A DNA stretch of 64,000 nucleotides, from the NCBI GenBank assembly GCA_037693485.1, contig CM075348.1:11948501-12012500 (forward strand). Reading direction: 5' to 3'. The notes beneath the pieces are model-generated. The model searched no databases, had not been told where the DNA came from, and saw nothing but the letters and a program-made list of their open reading frames with translations. The first letter of the stretch is position 1. Each line of letters opens with the position of its first letter. Positions 21,843 to 32,907 of the stretch are shown in pieces. The position numbers and the translations under genes were made by a program. This DNA comes from Kitagawia praeruptora (Eukaryota > Streptophyta > Magnoliopsida > Apiales > Apiaceae).

Positions 21843-23107
21843 TGATAGTAGTATTTTTGTGTGTTCGTTCTCAGGGAAGGACTGAATTGTAATATCAAGT
21901 TCAAGTTTTTATCTCTCACAATTTAGAAGTGTAGAAGAATGTTTGGTGTGTTTATAAACTAAATTAAACTAAACAAAATTAAACTAATTATCAATCGAGA
22001 ATAAAATATATGAGGAAAACAATCCAAGAACTGGGGTTCTTCACTTGGTTTCAATGCACATTCAATATCTATGTGATGTCTACGTTCTTACTCTGCTGAA
22101 AACAATTCTTCTAAGGTTATAATGTTCTCTTCCAAGATACAATATAATGTCTACAACTATACCCTAATTGTCACTTCCGTGATACAATCAAAGACAATCA
22201 TAAACTATTAAGCTCCAAGAATTATAAGTCTCACAACTCTCCTATTAATCTTCCAATCAAATATTCGAGTTATGTCTGTTAAATCATGTACTAAAATTGC
22301 AACTCCTCTTCCAAGTTATTACAATCCCTAGAATACAATCAAAAGTTAGCTACTCTTCTAATTGTGTTAAGCCCTCAATAACAGATCAGCAAAGCAAGAA
22401 AATCACAGATAATTAAACACACATGAATACCAAGGAATACTACCCAATCCTCAGATTAAAGACTTAGTTACACATAATTAAAGAAGAAAACAAAATAATA
22501 ATGATAATGAATGAAAACATAATATTGAAGAAAGAATTGAAGATCGAAAGTACCTTGATACGATTACAAGCTATGAATTGTTAGCTATGAATTGTTCTAA
22601 CTATGAATTGTTATGATTTACAATGGTAGGATGTGTTTAAATAGGCTCTACAAATCTTGCCTAGAAAGAAATTGCCTTCTATTACAATTAGGATTTAAAG
22701 AAGGTACCCAAAACTGCCCAGAATACAATTAGAATTAGAAAAAGGGCAAAACAGTAAATTCCCAGCCTTCTTTAATCAAGATTACGTGCGCGACTTTATT
22801 CAGCTTATTTCTTGCACTTGTTTCCTATCCCAGGTTGTAGAAAATCTCTCAAGCTTCGCGTGAGCAGTAAGATCGCTGAAAACGGACTTCTAGAACTCCA
22901 GATATGGCCAAAACAGTATAAGCTGCGCAGCCTTCCCGGAAAATCCGAATTTTAATCAATTAAATCTCCAAAAACGACAAAAGCTTAGATATTCTTGGAA
23001 ACCTGCACAACTACACAAAACACATCAAAACTACACAAACTTGAGTCCAAAACAATCAATTTAAGCCGATTTAGAATGCTCCAATTGGATATAAAATCCA
23101 CTTATCA
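21843..23107 (-). repeat. 3' LTR of element B
   Basis: 1265 bp. On the element strand it begins TGATAAGTGG and ends CTACTATCA. A TATA-like CTATTTAAAC lies at about 22637-22646, shared with the LTR of element C. Confidence 0.93.
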
Positions 23108-23146
23108 AACACCCCCAAACTTAAACCGATGCTTGTCCTCAAGCAT
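23108..23146 (-). promoter_or_regulatory. Terminal AGGA stem-loop and PPT, element B
   Basis: On the minus strand: ATGCTTG-AGGA-CAAGCAT (23146-23129), 6 nt, then AAGTTTGGGGGTGTT (23122-23108), which abuts the LTR. Confidence 0.75.
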
Positions 23147-24510
23147 AAACAATTATAACTACCTAATTAGTACCACTTCCGTAGGTGATCACGGTTGCAT
23201 TTGGCATATGCAACAAGCCCTTTAAACCCCTAGGCAGCCCTAGTGGACGAGTAAGGTCTCGTGAGGGCCTATAGTGAATGTACCCACAAAATCCATTTAA
23301 CCTAATGCAATGCAATGCATGAATGCAACTACTATGAAAATGCAAGATCCCCTTCAAACTCACCAAAACCAACTAACAAGCAAATATCTCAATGAATGTA
23401 ACAAATCCAAGCAGAGCTCGACTAAATCCCCGTATACTAACAAATACATGAACAGAAACGTGCGTGTGTGCAATGCTCATCAGAAATACTCCCAAAACTA
23501 GGTCAAAAATCATACATGCTTTCCGTCAAGACAATCACAGGTTTATAATCAGAATAGACTGTAGACACTTCATAACCTAGGAACACCTCCACCCTTATCC
23601 AAGGTAGACAGAAACTCATGCTTTATTACTAAACTACGACACTAAATACAATACGCATGCTTATTTAACCGTGCAATGAATGAGACCCCAAAAGGCTTAT
23701 ACAATAATACCCATGTAGCGAGTGTTAGGTCAGCAATCCCAAACCACAAGGGCTTTAGGTTACTAGGACTAAGTCCCCTCAGACTTAATTACTCGAGTAT
23801 TAAAGAGCTCACTCTGATTAATTTTGCATATAAACAAATAACTTATTGACTCTTTTTTTTTTTCTCTTTTTTTCTTTTTTTTTTTCTTCTTTTTTTTTTC
23901 TTTTCTTTTTTTTTTCTTTTTTTTCTCTGCAATCTGGAATGAGCCTTTCTCATTTCCAACCCTAGACTACTCATATAAATATGAGCCGGCTACTAGCCAT
24001 TACTAACAATTATGAACAACTAGCATGAAAATTCCTGGTTTCCCCCAAACTTAGACTTTAATGTTCCTACGCTATAAAGGGAATAACGAAAATTCTAAAT
24101 ATAAACAAGTGATTAAATCTCAAAACATCCCACAGGCATGACCCTAACCTAGCCCAAAAGCACCCCAATGAGACTGTGTAATAAATTTTGTTCCCGTAAC
24201 ATGCAAGTCAATTTCATAGAAACTATAAATCAGCCCTCTACTCATCATCATCATACCCAAATCAACATCCACCTATCAATCAGAATCAGCTCGTCCTAAG
24301 GGATCATGAAATATGCATGCCATGAAAATGCAACTAAATGAAAACTCACATGGTATACGAAAATAAAACAAAATGTCCTATATGAGACAAACGTAGATAA
24401 TACGAACATAACAATCATGCATGAACTATCACTACTATGCAAACATGATATCCTATATGAACACAAAATACAACAATATATACAACATACAACTACTAAT
24501 CCCCCAAATT
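23147..24510 (-). other. 3' noncoding domain of element B
   Basis: No supported gene. Contains the CTAGGGCTGCCTAGGGG block (complement near 23226-23245) equivalent to blocks in A and C, a further G-run (complement of CCCCCAAACTTAG at about 24042), and the purine tract. Confidence 0.5.
23851..23929 (-). repeat. A-rich purine tract, element B
   Basis: Pyrimidine (T with single C) on the plus strand, hence GAAAAAAAG-type on the element strand. Same relative position as in A and C. Confidence 0.85.
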
Positions 24511-24546
24511 ACCCCCAAACTTAAAATATTCAATGCCCTCATTGAA
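24511..24546 (-). promoter_or_regulatory. Internal AGGG stem-loop plus PPT-like tract, element B
   Basis: On the minus strand: TTCAATG-AGGG-CATTGAA (24546-24529), 6 nt, then AAGTTTGGGGGT (24522-24511). It lies just after the ORF2 stop. Confidence 0.6.
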
Positions 24547-24578
24547 TGGAAGTAAATACAAGGGATAGCAGAACATAC

Positions 24579-25775
24579 CTACTCATCCTCGCTAGCAGTA
24601 CCCTCATCATCCTCGTCAGATGAATCAGGTGGAGGATACGGAGTCCGAGCTCCAAATATAGGCCACTGAACCGGAGTACTAGGTGACTGAAACTTCGCCT
24701 CCAAAGCCACACCCATATCCTCAGAATACTGACGACTGCTCTCATGCATAGCATCCATTCGCCTAGTCATTCGGCGAAAATAAGAATCAAATACCAACAT
24801 ATCCACCATACGCCGCCGAGAACCCATCATAGCCACTCTCGGTGCCCTAGAAACCTGTGGCGGAGCGCCCGCTCCCTGACCACCAGCACCACCAACTATA
24901 AAACCGAGACCCCTAGGATGAGGAATGCCGCCCGACCACTCCCCCATCCGGTCTATAGAAACATCATTAATAGAACTCAGAGGTTTATACACCGACTCAC
25001 CTTCATACCAATTAACTTTCGATGCCTCACACAAATACCATACGATAGAAGCATAAGGAATACTAGCCGACGAATTGCTTCCCAAAAACCGAAGAATATT
25101 CTGATTAATAAGGTACCCAAGGTCAACATACTCACCTTTGAGAATACCCCATAGTAAAATAGCTCTATCAACTGTAACTTCGGACACATGAGATGATGGA
25201 AGGATACTAGAACTGATGAAATAGAACCATGCCCGTGCAAACTTAGACAATGCTTGAGCCGGGAAAGTACACTTCTCGGTGGTACCTGCTCTACACTTCC
25301 ACTCCGAACCTGGAATACATAGCTCATCAATAATCTCATTAAGATCAACATCATCTCTCGTCATTTTCCCCCAATCTGTAGCACCCCTAGGTTTAGGCGG
25401 TTGTCTAATCAAAGAACGAATAGCACGAGGCGAATAATCCACCTTCTGACCCCTAACAATCGTGGAGTTATTCCTTGCTATCGAAGCATTAGCATAAAAC
25501 TCCCTAATTACATCCAACGGAGCCTCATTAGCAAATTCGCAAAATAACTTCCAACCCCGCTCATTAACCATCGCCTCAATCTCCTCATTATTACGAGGAA
25601 CAAACCGCCTCTCCTGAATAACCCCCTTTTTCACTAATCGTACATACTCCGCTTTAGCATCCTCATCCACAAATCTCTCCACTCCATCTCCCACAACATC
25701 ATTCTCATTCAAAGATGGAGGAGCACTACTACCACTACCCATTAACCGTTGCCTTTTAGGAGCCATAATCAACAA
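24579..25775 (-). CDS. Athila-like ORF2, 'putative plant transposon protein' family
   Basis: This 398-residue ORF is uninterrupted; the better start is the inner ATG of MAPKRQRL at about 25766. A basic N-terminus is followed by residues 60-270 with the plant transposon-associated domain: RGWKLFCEFANEAPLDVIREFYANA, VRGQKVDYSPRAI, LSKFARAWFYFISSSILPSS, VTVDRAILLWGILKGEYVDLG. A Gly/Ala-rich linker and an acidic tail (DSSDEDDEGTASEDE) end it. It occupies the env-like position but has no membrane segment. The domain is widespread in plant gypsy elements and its function is unknown. Confidence 0.75.
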   Translation of the reverse strand: MLIMAPKRQRLMGSGSSAPPSLNENDVVGDGVERFVDEDAKAEYVRLVKKGVIQERRFVPRNNEEIEAMVNERGWKLFCEFANEAPLDVIREFYANASIARNNSTIVRGQKVDYSPRAIRSLIRQPPKPRGATDWGKMTRDDVDLNEIIDELCIPGSEWKCRAGTTEKCTFPAQALSKFARAWFYFISSSILPSSHVSEVTVDRAILLWGILKGEYVDLGYLINQNILRFLGSNSSASIPYASIVWYLCEASKVNWYEGESVYKPLSSINDVSIDRMGEWSGGIPHPRGLGFIVGGAGGQGAGAPPQVSRAPRVAMMGSRRRMVDMLVFDSYFRRMTRRMDAMHESSRQYSEDMGVALEAKFQSPSTPVQWPIFGARTPYPPPDSSDEDDEGTASEDE

Positions 25776-26228
25776 ATATCAAGCAAGGCACAATAATCTC
25801 CAAACAATTCACCAAATAAAGAACCCCCAAAATACACACCAAGAACCCTAATTTGCAAAATTCACAAATTCAAATAAAAGATAGGATAGAATGTTACCCA
25901 ATTGAATCCAAGAGGTGAAATTGCTAAATTATTCCCAAGAAAAATCGAATTTAAACCCCCCTTGCACTATGAATGGAAGAAAGTTGAGAATTTTTGGGGT
26001 TTATATGGATGGGTTTTGTGTATGTATAGGTTTATGTATATATAGGAGATGTAAAAAAAAATTGAGATGAATTTAGATATAAAATAGGATTTGGGGGTGT
26101 TTAGGATTTGAATTTAAGTTAGGATAGGAATTGGAGATGATAGGTTGAAGATATGGGTATATAATAGAAATAGGATATGAGAATGAATAGAATGAGTGAA
26201 AAAATTTGGGGTTAAAGGGTCAAAAAAT
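25776..26228 (-). other. Spacer upstream of ORF2 in element B
   Basis: AT-rich leader of ORF2 with G-rich tracts on the plus strand. No gene seen. A similar T/C-rich leader occurs in element C at 46030-46320. Confidence 0.5.
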
Positions 26229-26440
26229 CGCACTTTCCAGGAGCAGGGCGCGCTGACAGCGCTGGAAGGCTGTTGCGCAGGTTGATACCGCGTTACATGT
26301 GGCGCTGACTGCGCTAAGGCGCCTGTTGCGCCGTTTAGAACCGCGCGTCATGGCGCTGGGAGCGCTGGGACGCTGTTGGCGCAGGCATGATCTGCGTTAT
26401 AAGGCGCTGACAGCTTTGTGGCGCTGTCAGCCTTGTGCTA
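26229..26440 (-). repeat. GC-rich GCGCT repeats, element B
   Basis: An unusually GC-rich block in AT-rich surroundings, made of GGCGCTGAC / GCGCTGTTGCGC variants that form short hairpins (GCGCT-GAC-AGCGC; GCTGACAGC pairing with its complement at about 26404-26432). Element C has an analogous block at 45815-46010. Confidence 0.7.
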
Positions 26441-26532
26441 TTCTGTTCTGTATATATATATATATATATTTTTTTTTTTTTTGAAGATTGAAAATAAAAA
26501 TCCTATGCTACACCAAGGTACAAAAAATGCTT

Positions 26533-26578
26533 GGGTTGCCTCCCAAGAAGCGCTCGTTTAACGTCAATAGCTTGACGT
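26533..26578 (-). promoter_or_regulatory. Conserved hairpin between ORF1 and ORF2, element B
   Basis: On the minus strand: ACGTCAA-GCTA-TTGACGT, then AAACGAGCGCTTCTTGGGAG and GCAACCC. The same block is in element C at 45682-45728. It is followed by the GC-rich repeats and ORF2. Confidence 0.6.
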
Positions 26579-26591
26579 ATTCATAAAATCT

Positions 26592-27545
26592 TCAATGAGG
26601 ACAAAAAGCAAACAGATGCACATATCTACGAATTTCTAATATAAGCATATTGTGCAAATAAACCTTAGATTCATTAAAAGGTACGAAAACTTTCAAGAAC
26701 CTATCATGCTCAAGAGACTTGGAAACATCAAAATAGCTAGAAAAGTCGTCAGAATAATCATTATAAGTACGACTCATATACTCCTCCCAAATCGGATCCT
26801 TATACTCTAAAGCAAGATTTTTAATTTCATCAATCTTAACTTCCTTCTCTTCTATAATTGGACACTCATCAATTTTAATCTCGTCTACCAATGTATTAAG
26901 CTCAAAATTTTCTAGATTTGGTAGAATTTCAATTGCATCCAAATTATCATTAATGCGCATGGGACAATTATCAACTACACAAGTAGACTCATCAGCCACA
27001 ACATTATCATCAATTGCTAAACAAGAATCATGGCATAGAGGAAAATTGACACAAGGAGGAGTTCGATAACATCCTTCATACCACACTGCTCGAACTTCCC
27101 AAATAAAATTATTTAATTTAGCATTCTCCTCGTACCAAGCTATTGAATCACATGGAATATCATTGTCACTAGCAATCTCTAAAGTTGGTTCATCAAAAAC
27201 TCCCAAAGAAAGTAAGGGAGGATTAGACTGAGTTCCTTGAATCATTTTATTGAGCGCAATCTCCCAATCAGCAAGTAAAGAAGGATTAGACTGAGTTAAA
27301 CTCGTATCAACATCATTACACATATATGGACTAAGATCATCATGATATTGATTTTCAAACGAATATGAATAATCATTGCTAGGGGCATATGGAGCATAAA
27401 ATGAGTTCTCAGAATAGAACGAATTCACCTGATATGCATTACAATCCTCATAAGCATTAAATTGTGGGTAAGGATTGAAGTCTTGATATTGTTCATGACT
27501 GTTGTAGAAATTCTGAGCATTGTTCCAACCAAAGTTGTACTCCAT
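26592..27545 (-). CDS. Athila-like ORF1, Tyr/Asn-rich gag-derived protein
   Basis: A 317-residue ORF beginning 160 bp after the PBS. Residues 1-80 are dominated by Tyr, Asn, Phe, Gln and Ser (MEYNFGWNNAQNFYNSHEQY), like the region just after the zinc knuckle in element A ORF1. The middle has a short LLADWEIALNKMIQGTQ helix comparable to the MWDILNKMLK stretch of A. The rest is acidic. No zinc knuckle, capsid or protease remains. It may be the C-terminal rump of gag kept as a small separate protein, or a decaying leftover, but the frame is open over its whole length. Confidence 0.5.
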   Translation of the reverse strand: MEYNFGWNNAQNFYNSHEQYQDFNPYPQFNAYEDCNAYQVNSFYSENSFYAPYAPSNDYSYSFENQYHDDLSPYMCNDVDTSLTQSNPSLLADWEIALNKMIQGTQSNPPLLSLGVFDEPTLEIASDNDIPCDSIAWYEENAKLNNFIWEVRAVWYEGCYRTPPCVNFPLCHDSCLAIDDNVVADESTCVVDNCPMRINDNLDAIEILPNLENFELNTLVDEIKIDECPIIEEKEVKIDEIKNLALEYKDPIWEEYMSRTYNDYSDDFSSYFDVSKSLEHDRFLKVFVPFNESKVYLHNMLILEIRRYVHLFAFCPH

Positions 27546-27701
27546 CTAGTCTCTCTCCTCAAAACCTGTTTAAGTTGTCTACCTCAAAGAACCTGTAGAC
27601 ACACCAAAGAAAGAAACACAAAAAGAAAGAAAAGAAAAATATATACAAAGATAAAATCCAAACTACAAGAAACAATTAACCTAAACTCAACTATACTGCC
27701 T

Positions 27702-27719
27702 TCCCCGGCAGCGGCGCCA
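27702..27719 (-). promoter_or_regulatory. Primer binding site, element B
   Basis: On the minus strand TGGCGCCGCTGCCGGGGA, 3 nt inside the 5' LTR. This is the Athila-type PBS, reported for the group as matching tRNA-Asp. Element C has the same 18 bases at 42823-42840. Confidence 0.8.
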
Positions 27720-27722
27720 ATT

Positions 27723-28987
27723 TGTTAATAGTATTTTTATGTGTTCGTTCTCAGGGAAGGACTGAATTGTAATATCAAGTTCAAGTTTTTATCTCTCACA
27801 ATTTAGAAGTGTAGAAGAATGTTTGGTGTGTTTATAAACTAAATTAAACTAAACAAAATTAAACTAATTATCAATCGAGAATAAAATATATGAGGAAAAC
27901 AATCCAAGAACTGGGGTTCTTCACTTGGTTTCAATGCACATTCAATATCTATGTGATGTCTACGTTCTTACTCTGCTGAAAACAATTCTTCTAAGGTTAT
28001 AATGTTCTCTTCCAAGATACAATATAATGTCTACAACTATACCCTAATTGTCACTTCCGTGATACAATCAAAGACAATCATAAACTATTAAGCTCCAAGA
28101 ATTATAAGTCTCACAACTCTCCTATTAATCTTCCAATCAAATATTCGAGTTATGTCTGTTAAATCATGTACTAAAATTGCAACTCCTCTTCCAAGTTATT
28201 ACAATCCCTAGAATACAATCAAAAGTTAGCTACTCTTCTAATTGTGTTAAGCCCTCAATAACAGATCAGCAAAGCAAGAAAATCACAGATAATTAAACAC
28301 ACATGAATACCAAGGAATACTACCCAATCCTCAGATTAAAGACTTAGTTACACATAATTAAAGAAGAAAACAAAATAATAATGATAATGAATGAAAACAT
28401 AATATTGAAGAAAGAATTGAAGATCGAAAGTACCTTGATACGATTACAAGCTATGAATTGTTAGCTATGAATTGTTCTAACTATGAATTGTTATGATTTA
28501 CAATGGTAGGATGTGTTTAAATAGGCTCTACAAATCTTGCCTAGAAAGAAATTGCCTTCTATTACAATTAGGATTTAAAGAAGGTACCCAAAACTGCCCA
28601 GAATACAATTAGAATTAGAAAAAGGGCAAAACAGTAAATTCCCAGCCTTCTTTAATCAAGATTACGTGCGCGACTTTATTCAGCTTATTTCTTGCACTTG
28701 TTTCCTATCCCAGGTTGTAGAAAATCTCTCAAGCTTCGCGTGAGCAGTAAGATCGCTGAAAACGGACTTCTAGAACTCCAGATATGGCCAAAACAGTATA
28801 AGCTGCGCAGCCTTCCCGGAAAATCCGAATTTTAATCAATTAAATCTCCAAAAACGACAAAAGCTTAGATATTCTTGGAAACCTGCACAACTACACAAAA
28901 CACATCAAAACTACACAAACTTGAGTCCAAAACAATCAATTTAAGCCGATTTAGAATGCTCCAAGTGGATATAAAATCCACTTATCA
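27723..28987 (-). repeat. 5' LTR of element B
   Basis: 1265 bp. Differs from the other LTR at 4 positions, three of them within the last 17 bases next to the PBS. Confidence 0.93.
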
Positions 28988-29957
28988 GACATCATCATCA
29001 ATTTCTCCTTCCTTCTGAATGATAGAGCCTAGATACTTGAACTTGTCCGTACTCGGAACAATCTGATATTCAATCACAACCTCTACCTCTTCCTCATTGT
29101 TCTCACCACTGAAGTTACAGCAGAGATACTCGGTCTTAGACCGGCTCACGCGCAAACCTTGTGATTCCAAAGTAGATCTCCATAACTCCAATTTCGCATT
29201 CACCTCCCCCCTTGACTCCGCCACTAACACAATGTCATCAGCAAAAAGCATGCACCACGGAACGCCATCTTGGATGCCCCGCGAAATGACATCTAATATT
29301 ATAGCGAAAAGAAGGGGGCTAAGGGCCGAGCCCTGGTGCAACCCTATCCCAACTGGAAAATAGCGAGTGTCGCCAACTGGGGTCCTAACGCACGTCCTTG
29401 CTTGGACGTACATGTCTTGAATCGCCCTAACATACAACGACGACACCCTCCTCTCTTCTAGGCTCCTCCAAATAACATCGCGTGGGATGCTATCATACGC
29501 CTTCTCAAGGTCAATGAACACCATATGCAGGTCCTTACGACGTTCTCTAAACTTCTCCATAAGACGACGGATGAGATGAATGGCCTCGGTCGTCGATCTC
29601 CCTGGCATGAAACCAAATTGGTTCTCTGAGATCTCTACCTCTTTTCTCACCCTGCATTCTACCACTCTCTCCCAAAGTTTCATAGTATGACTTAGAAGTT
29701 TAATACCTCGATAGTTACTACAACTCTGGGCGTCACCTTTGTTCTTGAAAAAAGGTACCACAATACTACACCTCCATTCCGCCGGCATCATAGCTCATCT
29801 GAGTATGCTGTTGAAAAGTTTTGCTAGCCACTGGACACCTACCTCCCCCAAACACAACCACACCTCAATAGGGACCTGATCCGGGCCAACCGCCTTAGCT
29901 CTACCCATCTTCTGTAGGGCACCTTTGACTTCTTCCTTGCTGATACGCTCACAGTCA
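28988..29957 (-). mobile_element. RTE-type LINE, 5' part (5'-truncated)
   Basis: Continuation of the LINE at 20900-21842. The upstream end is near 29957, where coding similarity stops without an endonuclease domain, so the copy is 5'-truncated. Total LINE length is about 1.9 kb without element B. Confidence 0.75.
28993..29957 (-). pseudogene. LINE reverse transcriptase core
   Basis: On the minus strand the frame opens with CERISKEEVKGALQKMG and AVGPDQVPIEVW, has a TGA at about 29794-29796, then continues as 268 residues: SNYRGIKLLSHTMKLWERV, QFGFMPGRSTTEAI, FIDLEKAYDSIPRDVIW, GLHQGSALSPLLF and the catalytic FADDIVLVAES. These are the fingers and palm motifs of non-LTR RT, RTE clade by resemblance. 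Element B interrupts it right after GEIDDDV. Confidence 0.8.
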
Positions 29958-30158
29958 CACCTGAAATTAATAAATAATCTTTAATTTAGTGATGGTTTAA
30001 AAATTATTTTCCGATTAAACCTACGCAAAAACAAAAGATAGAAAAAATTGAGGATTTTTTAAGTTTAATATTTTATTCGATTTATGAATTCTACTTATAA
30101 TTCGTTTTGATTATCAAAATACCCTTGTTATTATTTGAAGATAGTTCTACTAACAACC
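29958..30158. other. Flank between LINE and 2.7-kb LTR element
   Basis: AT-rich, no feature besides the CAACC target duplication at 30154-30158. Confidence 0.5.
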
Positions 30159-30656
30159 TGTTATGCCATAATTTTGGCATGTCTAATAATCTCCCAATTC
30201 CTAATATTTATTAATTATTAATTCAGATTAATAATTATAGCTTAATCACTAAGTAATATCCTCTCTTTGAAACGAGGAAACAATCAATCTCAATCAATCA
30301 ATAACAGAAAATATCTCCAAACGATATTCTTCAAATCACGAAGATATCACAACGATAAGATTAAATCAGATAAAATCAGTAATCACCCAGATTAACGAAG
30401 TTTATCCCTAAAGTCTCTAAGGGATAGACATAAATCAATTTCACAGAACTACGTGGGCGTGATCCTATATAAATATAGGTACGTAGGCATCTTGGCATAT
30501 GGAATCCGATACACGAGATAAATCGAGACACCTGCCAAGTCCAGCCCCTCTTTTTTCATAAACCTTAATCCCCTAAAACAGTCATACACTCATAATTTCG
30601 CTCACTATTCCAGCAAACCTCCGATTTCGTGTTGTTACGAAATTCTTCCAACAACA
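30159..30656 (+). repeat. 5' LTR of the 2.7-kb element
   Basis: 498 bp, TGTTATGCC to CAACAACA. A stem-loop CCTATAT-AA-ATATAGG lies at 30464-30479; this could equally be a TATA box. Confidence 0.88.
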
Positions 30657-32405
30657 TTTGGCGCTAGAAGGAGGGGAAATTTTCTTTTGTGAAGGACAAA
30701 CGAATATCATTTTTACGGTGGATTATTGGTTTTATCAAGACACACCGAATTTCGAATTTCGGGTTGTTATCGATACAAGAAACCAGCAGCACGGAGCATC
30801 CCATGGAGCAACATATTGTGGGACCGCGTGGTATAAAAAAAATGACGAGAACGAACAAGTGCGAAAAAAAAATTTGCAAAGGCAGGAGACTTAGCAGCAC
30901 CGAAAAGAAAAAAAAGATCAAGAGAAGTGAAAAGAGGCACACACGCAGCAGTGAAAATGGCCAGGAGATAAAAGACCGGAAGTCGGAAGACAGGAACTAC
31001 GAGATCAAAATAGTGGAAATAAAAAAGTCAACTAAGAATCAAACAATTTACACACCTGGAGTCATGGATAGCTCGTGGGACAATATGGCAAAGCAGGTGC
31101 GGTAGATAAAAAAAAAGGAGCAGCAGAGGTCGTGGAGCACATCGAAAAAAAAAAGGAAAAGACAAAACAAGCAAAAGAAGGGATGATGTCACCACAGGCT
31201 GCAATAAAAAAAACAAAAAGAGGATTAAGCATGGTAGTTGTTGAATACAAATATGATGGGACTCGCATGAAGAAAAATGATGGACAAAAAACATAGCACT
31301 TCAAAATTTCAACCTGCTGGAAACGTAAAACAAAGATAAGTTTTCCATTTATCTTTCAATTTTCTGCAATTAATTATATCTTGCCATGCATGCATAAATC
31401 ATGTTTTTAAATATTTTTTCCCAGAAAAATATTTATTATTTAAAAATTCGTGCGAGCAATATATTTTTATGCTTGTAAAATTATTGCGATTTAGAAAATA
31501 TCGTACGAGATATTTATGTTGATGAATTAGAGACATTTATGATTTGATGAATTGTGGATTTACTTTATAATCCCGTACGAGCTGCATTATTCTCAAGAAA
31601 AAAAAATTATATATGCGAGACGTATAATTCTGAAAAAAGATTTTCTACAAAGAAAATGAGCATTATTTTCGAAGAAAATAAATATCGCGACATTCTTAAG
31701 AGAGCATATTTATTATTACATTTGGATTTATAAAATATTTTTCATATATCGTCGCGATAGTACATATATGTCAAAAATATTTCCAAACTTGCGAACTAAA
31801 TTGTCAAGTAGGGTAGTCTGGACAAGCTATAAATCTCGTAATGCTACATGCTTAGTAAAGTGCAGTGCAGCACCATCCGGGTTACTGAAGGCCCATGGCC
31901 AGATCTCACAAGATCGCATGGGTGGAGGCATTCCTATGCAAACTATCTTTATTGAAGGCCCATGAGATCTCTCTATATCGAATGGGTGGAGGCATCCCTA
32001 TGCAAACTAGTTCGCCAGAACTACATCTACATCTCTTATCAACAGTCTCGTCACAAACGAAGACACATCCTTACGTGGTTGTATCAGACACTTGAAAAGC
32101 GTGTATGCCAATTCGGGATATATACAAGCGCCAAGGTCCTAACTAGACAACAAGGATCGCAATGGATTTCAAATAAATTATTTATACTCGCACATTTGAA
32201 AACCTTGGCAAATATATATCTGTCCTATAATGGTCATTGCATGCTATCACTCTTGCATCCGCATACGCCTAACGAGCACAGTGGTGCTCGAAATGTTTTT
32301 CTTATCATCTATTTTTAGTTTTTTCAGCGACTCAAGAAATTTGGAAGCTTGAAGAATGTTTAGTTCTCCACTACAGCAAGCTACACTGAAGAACTGGGGG
32401 CTAGT
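30657..32405 (+). other. Interior of the 2.7-kb element, no credible gene
   Basis: 30680-31300 is very purine-rich (GAAAAAA-type) on the plus strand, giving Lys-rich ORFs (for example 30689-31105, 138 codons) with no recognisable domain. 31300-31760 is AT-rich. 31860-32010 has a short duplicated segment (GAAGGCCCATG ... GATCGCATGGGTGGAGGCAT and a similar copy 70 bp later). It looks like packaging or filler sequence. Confidence 0.5.
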
Positions 32406-32902
32406 TGTTATGCCATAATTTTGGCATGTCTAATAATCTCCCAATTCCTAATATTTATTAATTATTAATTCAGATTAATAATTATAGCTTAATCACAAGT
32501 AATATCCTCTCTCTAAAACGAGGAAACAATCAATCTCAATCAATCAATAACGGAAAATATCTCCAAACGATATTCTTCAAATCACGAATATATCACAACG
32601 ATAAGATTAAATCAGATAAAATCGGTAATCACCCAGATTAACGAAATTTATCCCTAAAGTCTCTAAAGGATAGACACAAATCAATTTCACAGAACTACGT
32701 GGGCTTGATCCTATATAAACATAGGTACGTAGGCATCTTGGCATATGGAATCCGATACACGAGACAAATCGAGACACCTGCCAAGTCCAGCCCCTCTTTT
32801 TTCATAAACCTTAATCCCCTAAAACAGTCATACACTCATAATTTCGCTAACTATTCCAGCAAACCTCCGATTTCGTGTTGTTACGAAATTCCTCCAACAA
32901 CA
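32406..32902 (+). repeat. 3' LTR of the 2.7-kb element
   Basis: 497 bp, collinear with 30159-30656. In this copy the stem-loop has one A-C mismatch. Confidence 0.88.
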
Positions 32903-32907
32903 CAACC

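Larger units (their letters stand above)
21843..28987 (-). mobile_element. Athila-like non-autonomous LTR retrotransposon B
   Basis: Two 1265-bp LTRs with about 4 mismatches (0.3%) lie exactly 5880 bp apart, flanked by GACAT on both sides. On the minus strand the order is 5' LTR (28987-27723), PBS, ORF1, conserved hairpin, GC-rich repeats, ORF2, internal stem-loop/PPT, noncoding domain, terminal stem-loop/PPT and 3' LTR. No protease, RT or integrase. Near-identical LTRs mean a recent insertion, so a helper element was active recently. Confidence 0.92.
30159..32902 (+). mobile_element. Small non-autonomous LTR retrotransposon (Tat-related LTR)
   Basis: LTRs of 498 and 497 bp (about 13 substitutions and one indel, 2.6%) start TGTTATGCC and end CCAACAACA. 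CAACC flanks both sides (30154-30158 and 32903-32907). PBS-like TGGCGCTAGAAGGAGGGG is at 30659 and PPT AACTGGGGGCTAGT at 32392-32405. The 1.75-kb interior has no gag or pol. The LTR shares AGAACTACGT...GCTTGATCC and GGTACGTAGGCA with the Tat element at 34133-53737, so that lineage is the likely helper. Confidence 0.85.

Noticed and set aside
21623..21892. Plus-strand ORF over the LINE C-terminus and LTR edge
   Set aside because: Antisense to a clear RT-associated region and runs into the LTR of element B.
24744..25154. 136-codon plus-strand ORF
   Set aside because: Antisense shadow of element B ORF2.
30689..31105. 138-codon Lys-rich ORF in the 2.7-kb LTR element
   Set aside because: Composition follows from the purine-rich strand; no recognisable motif.
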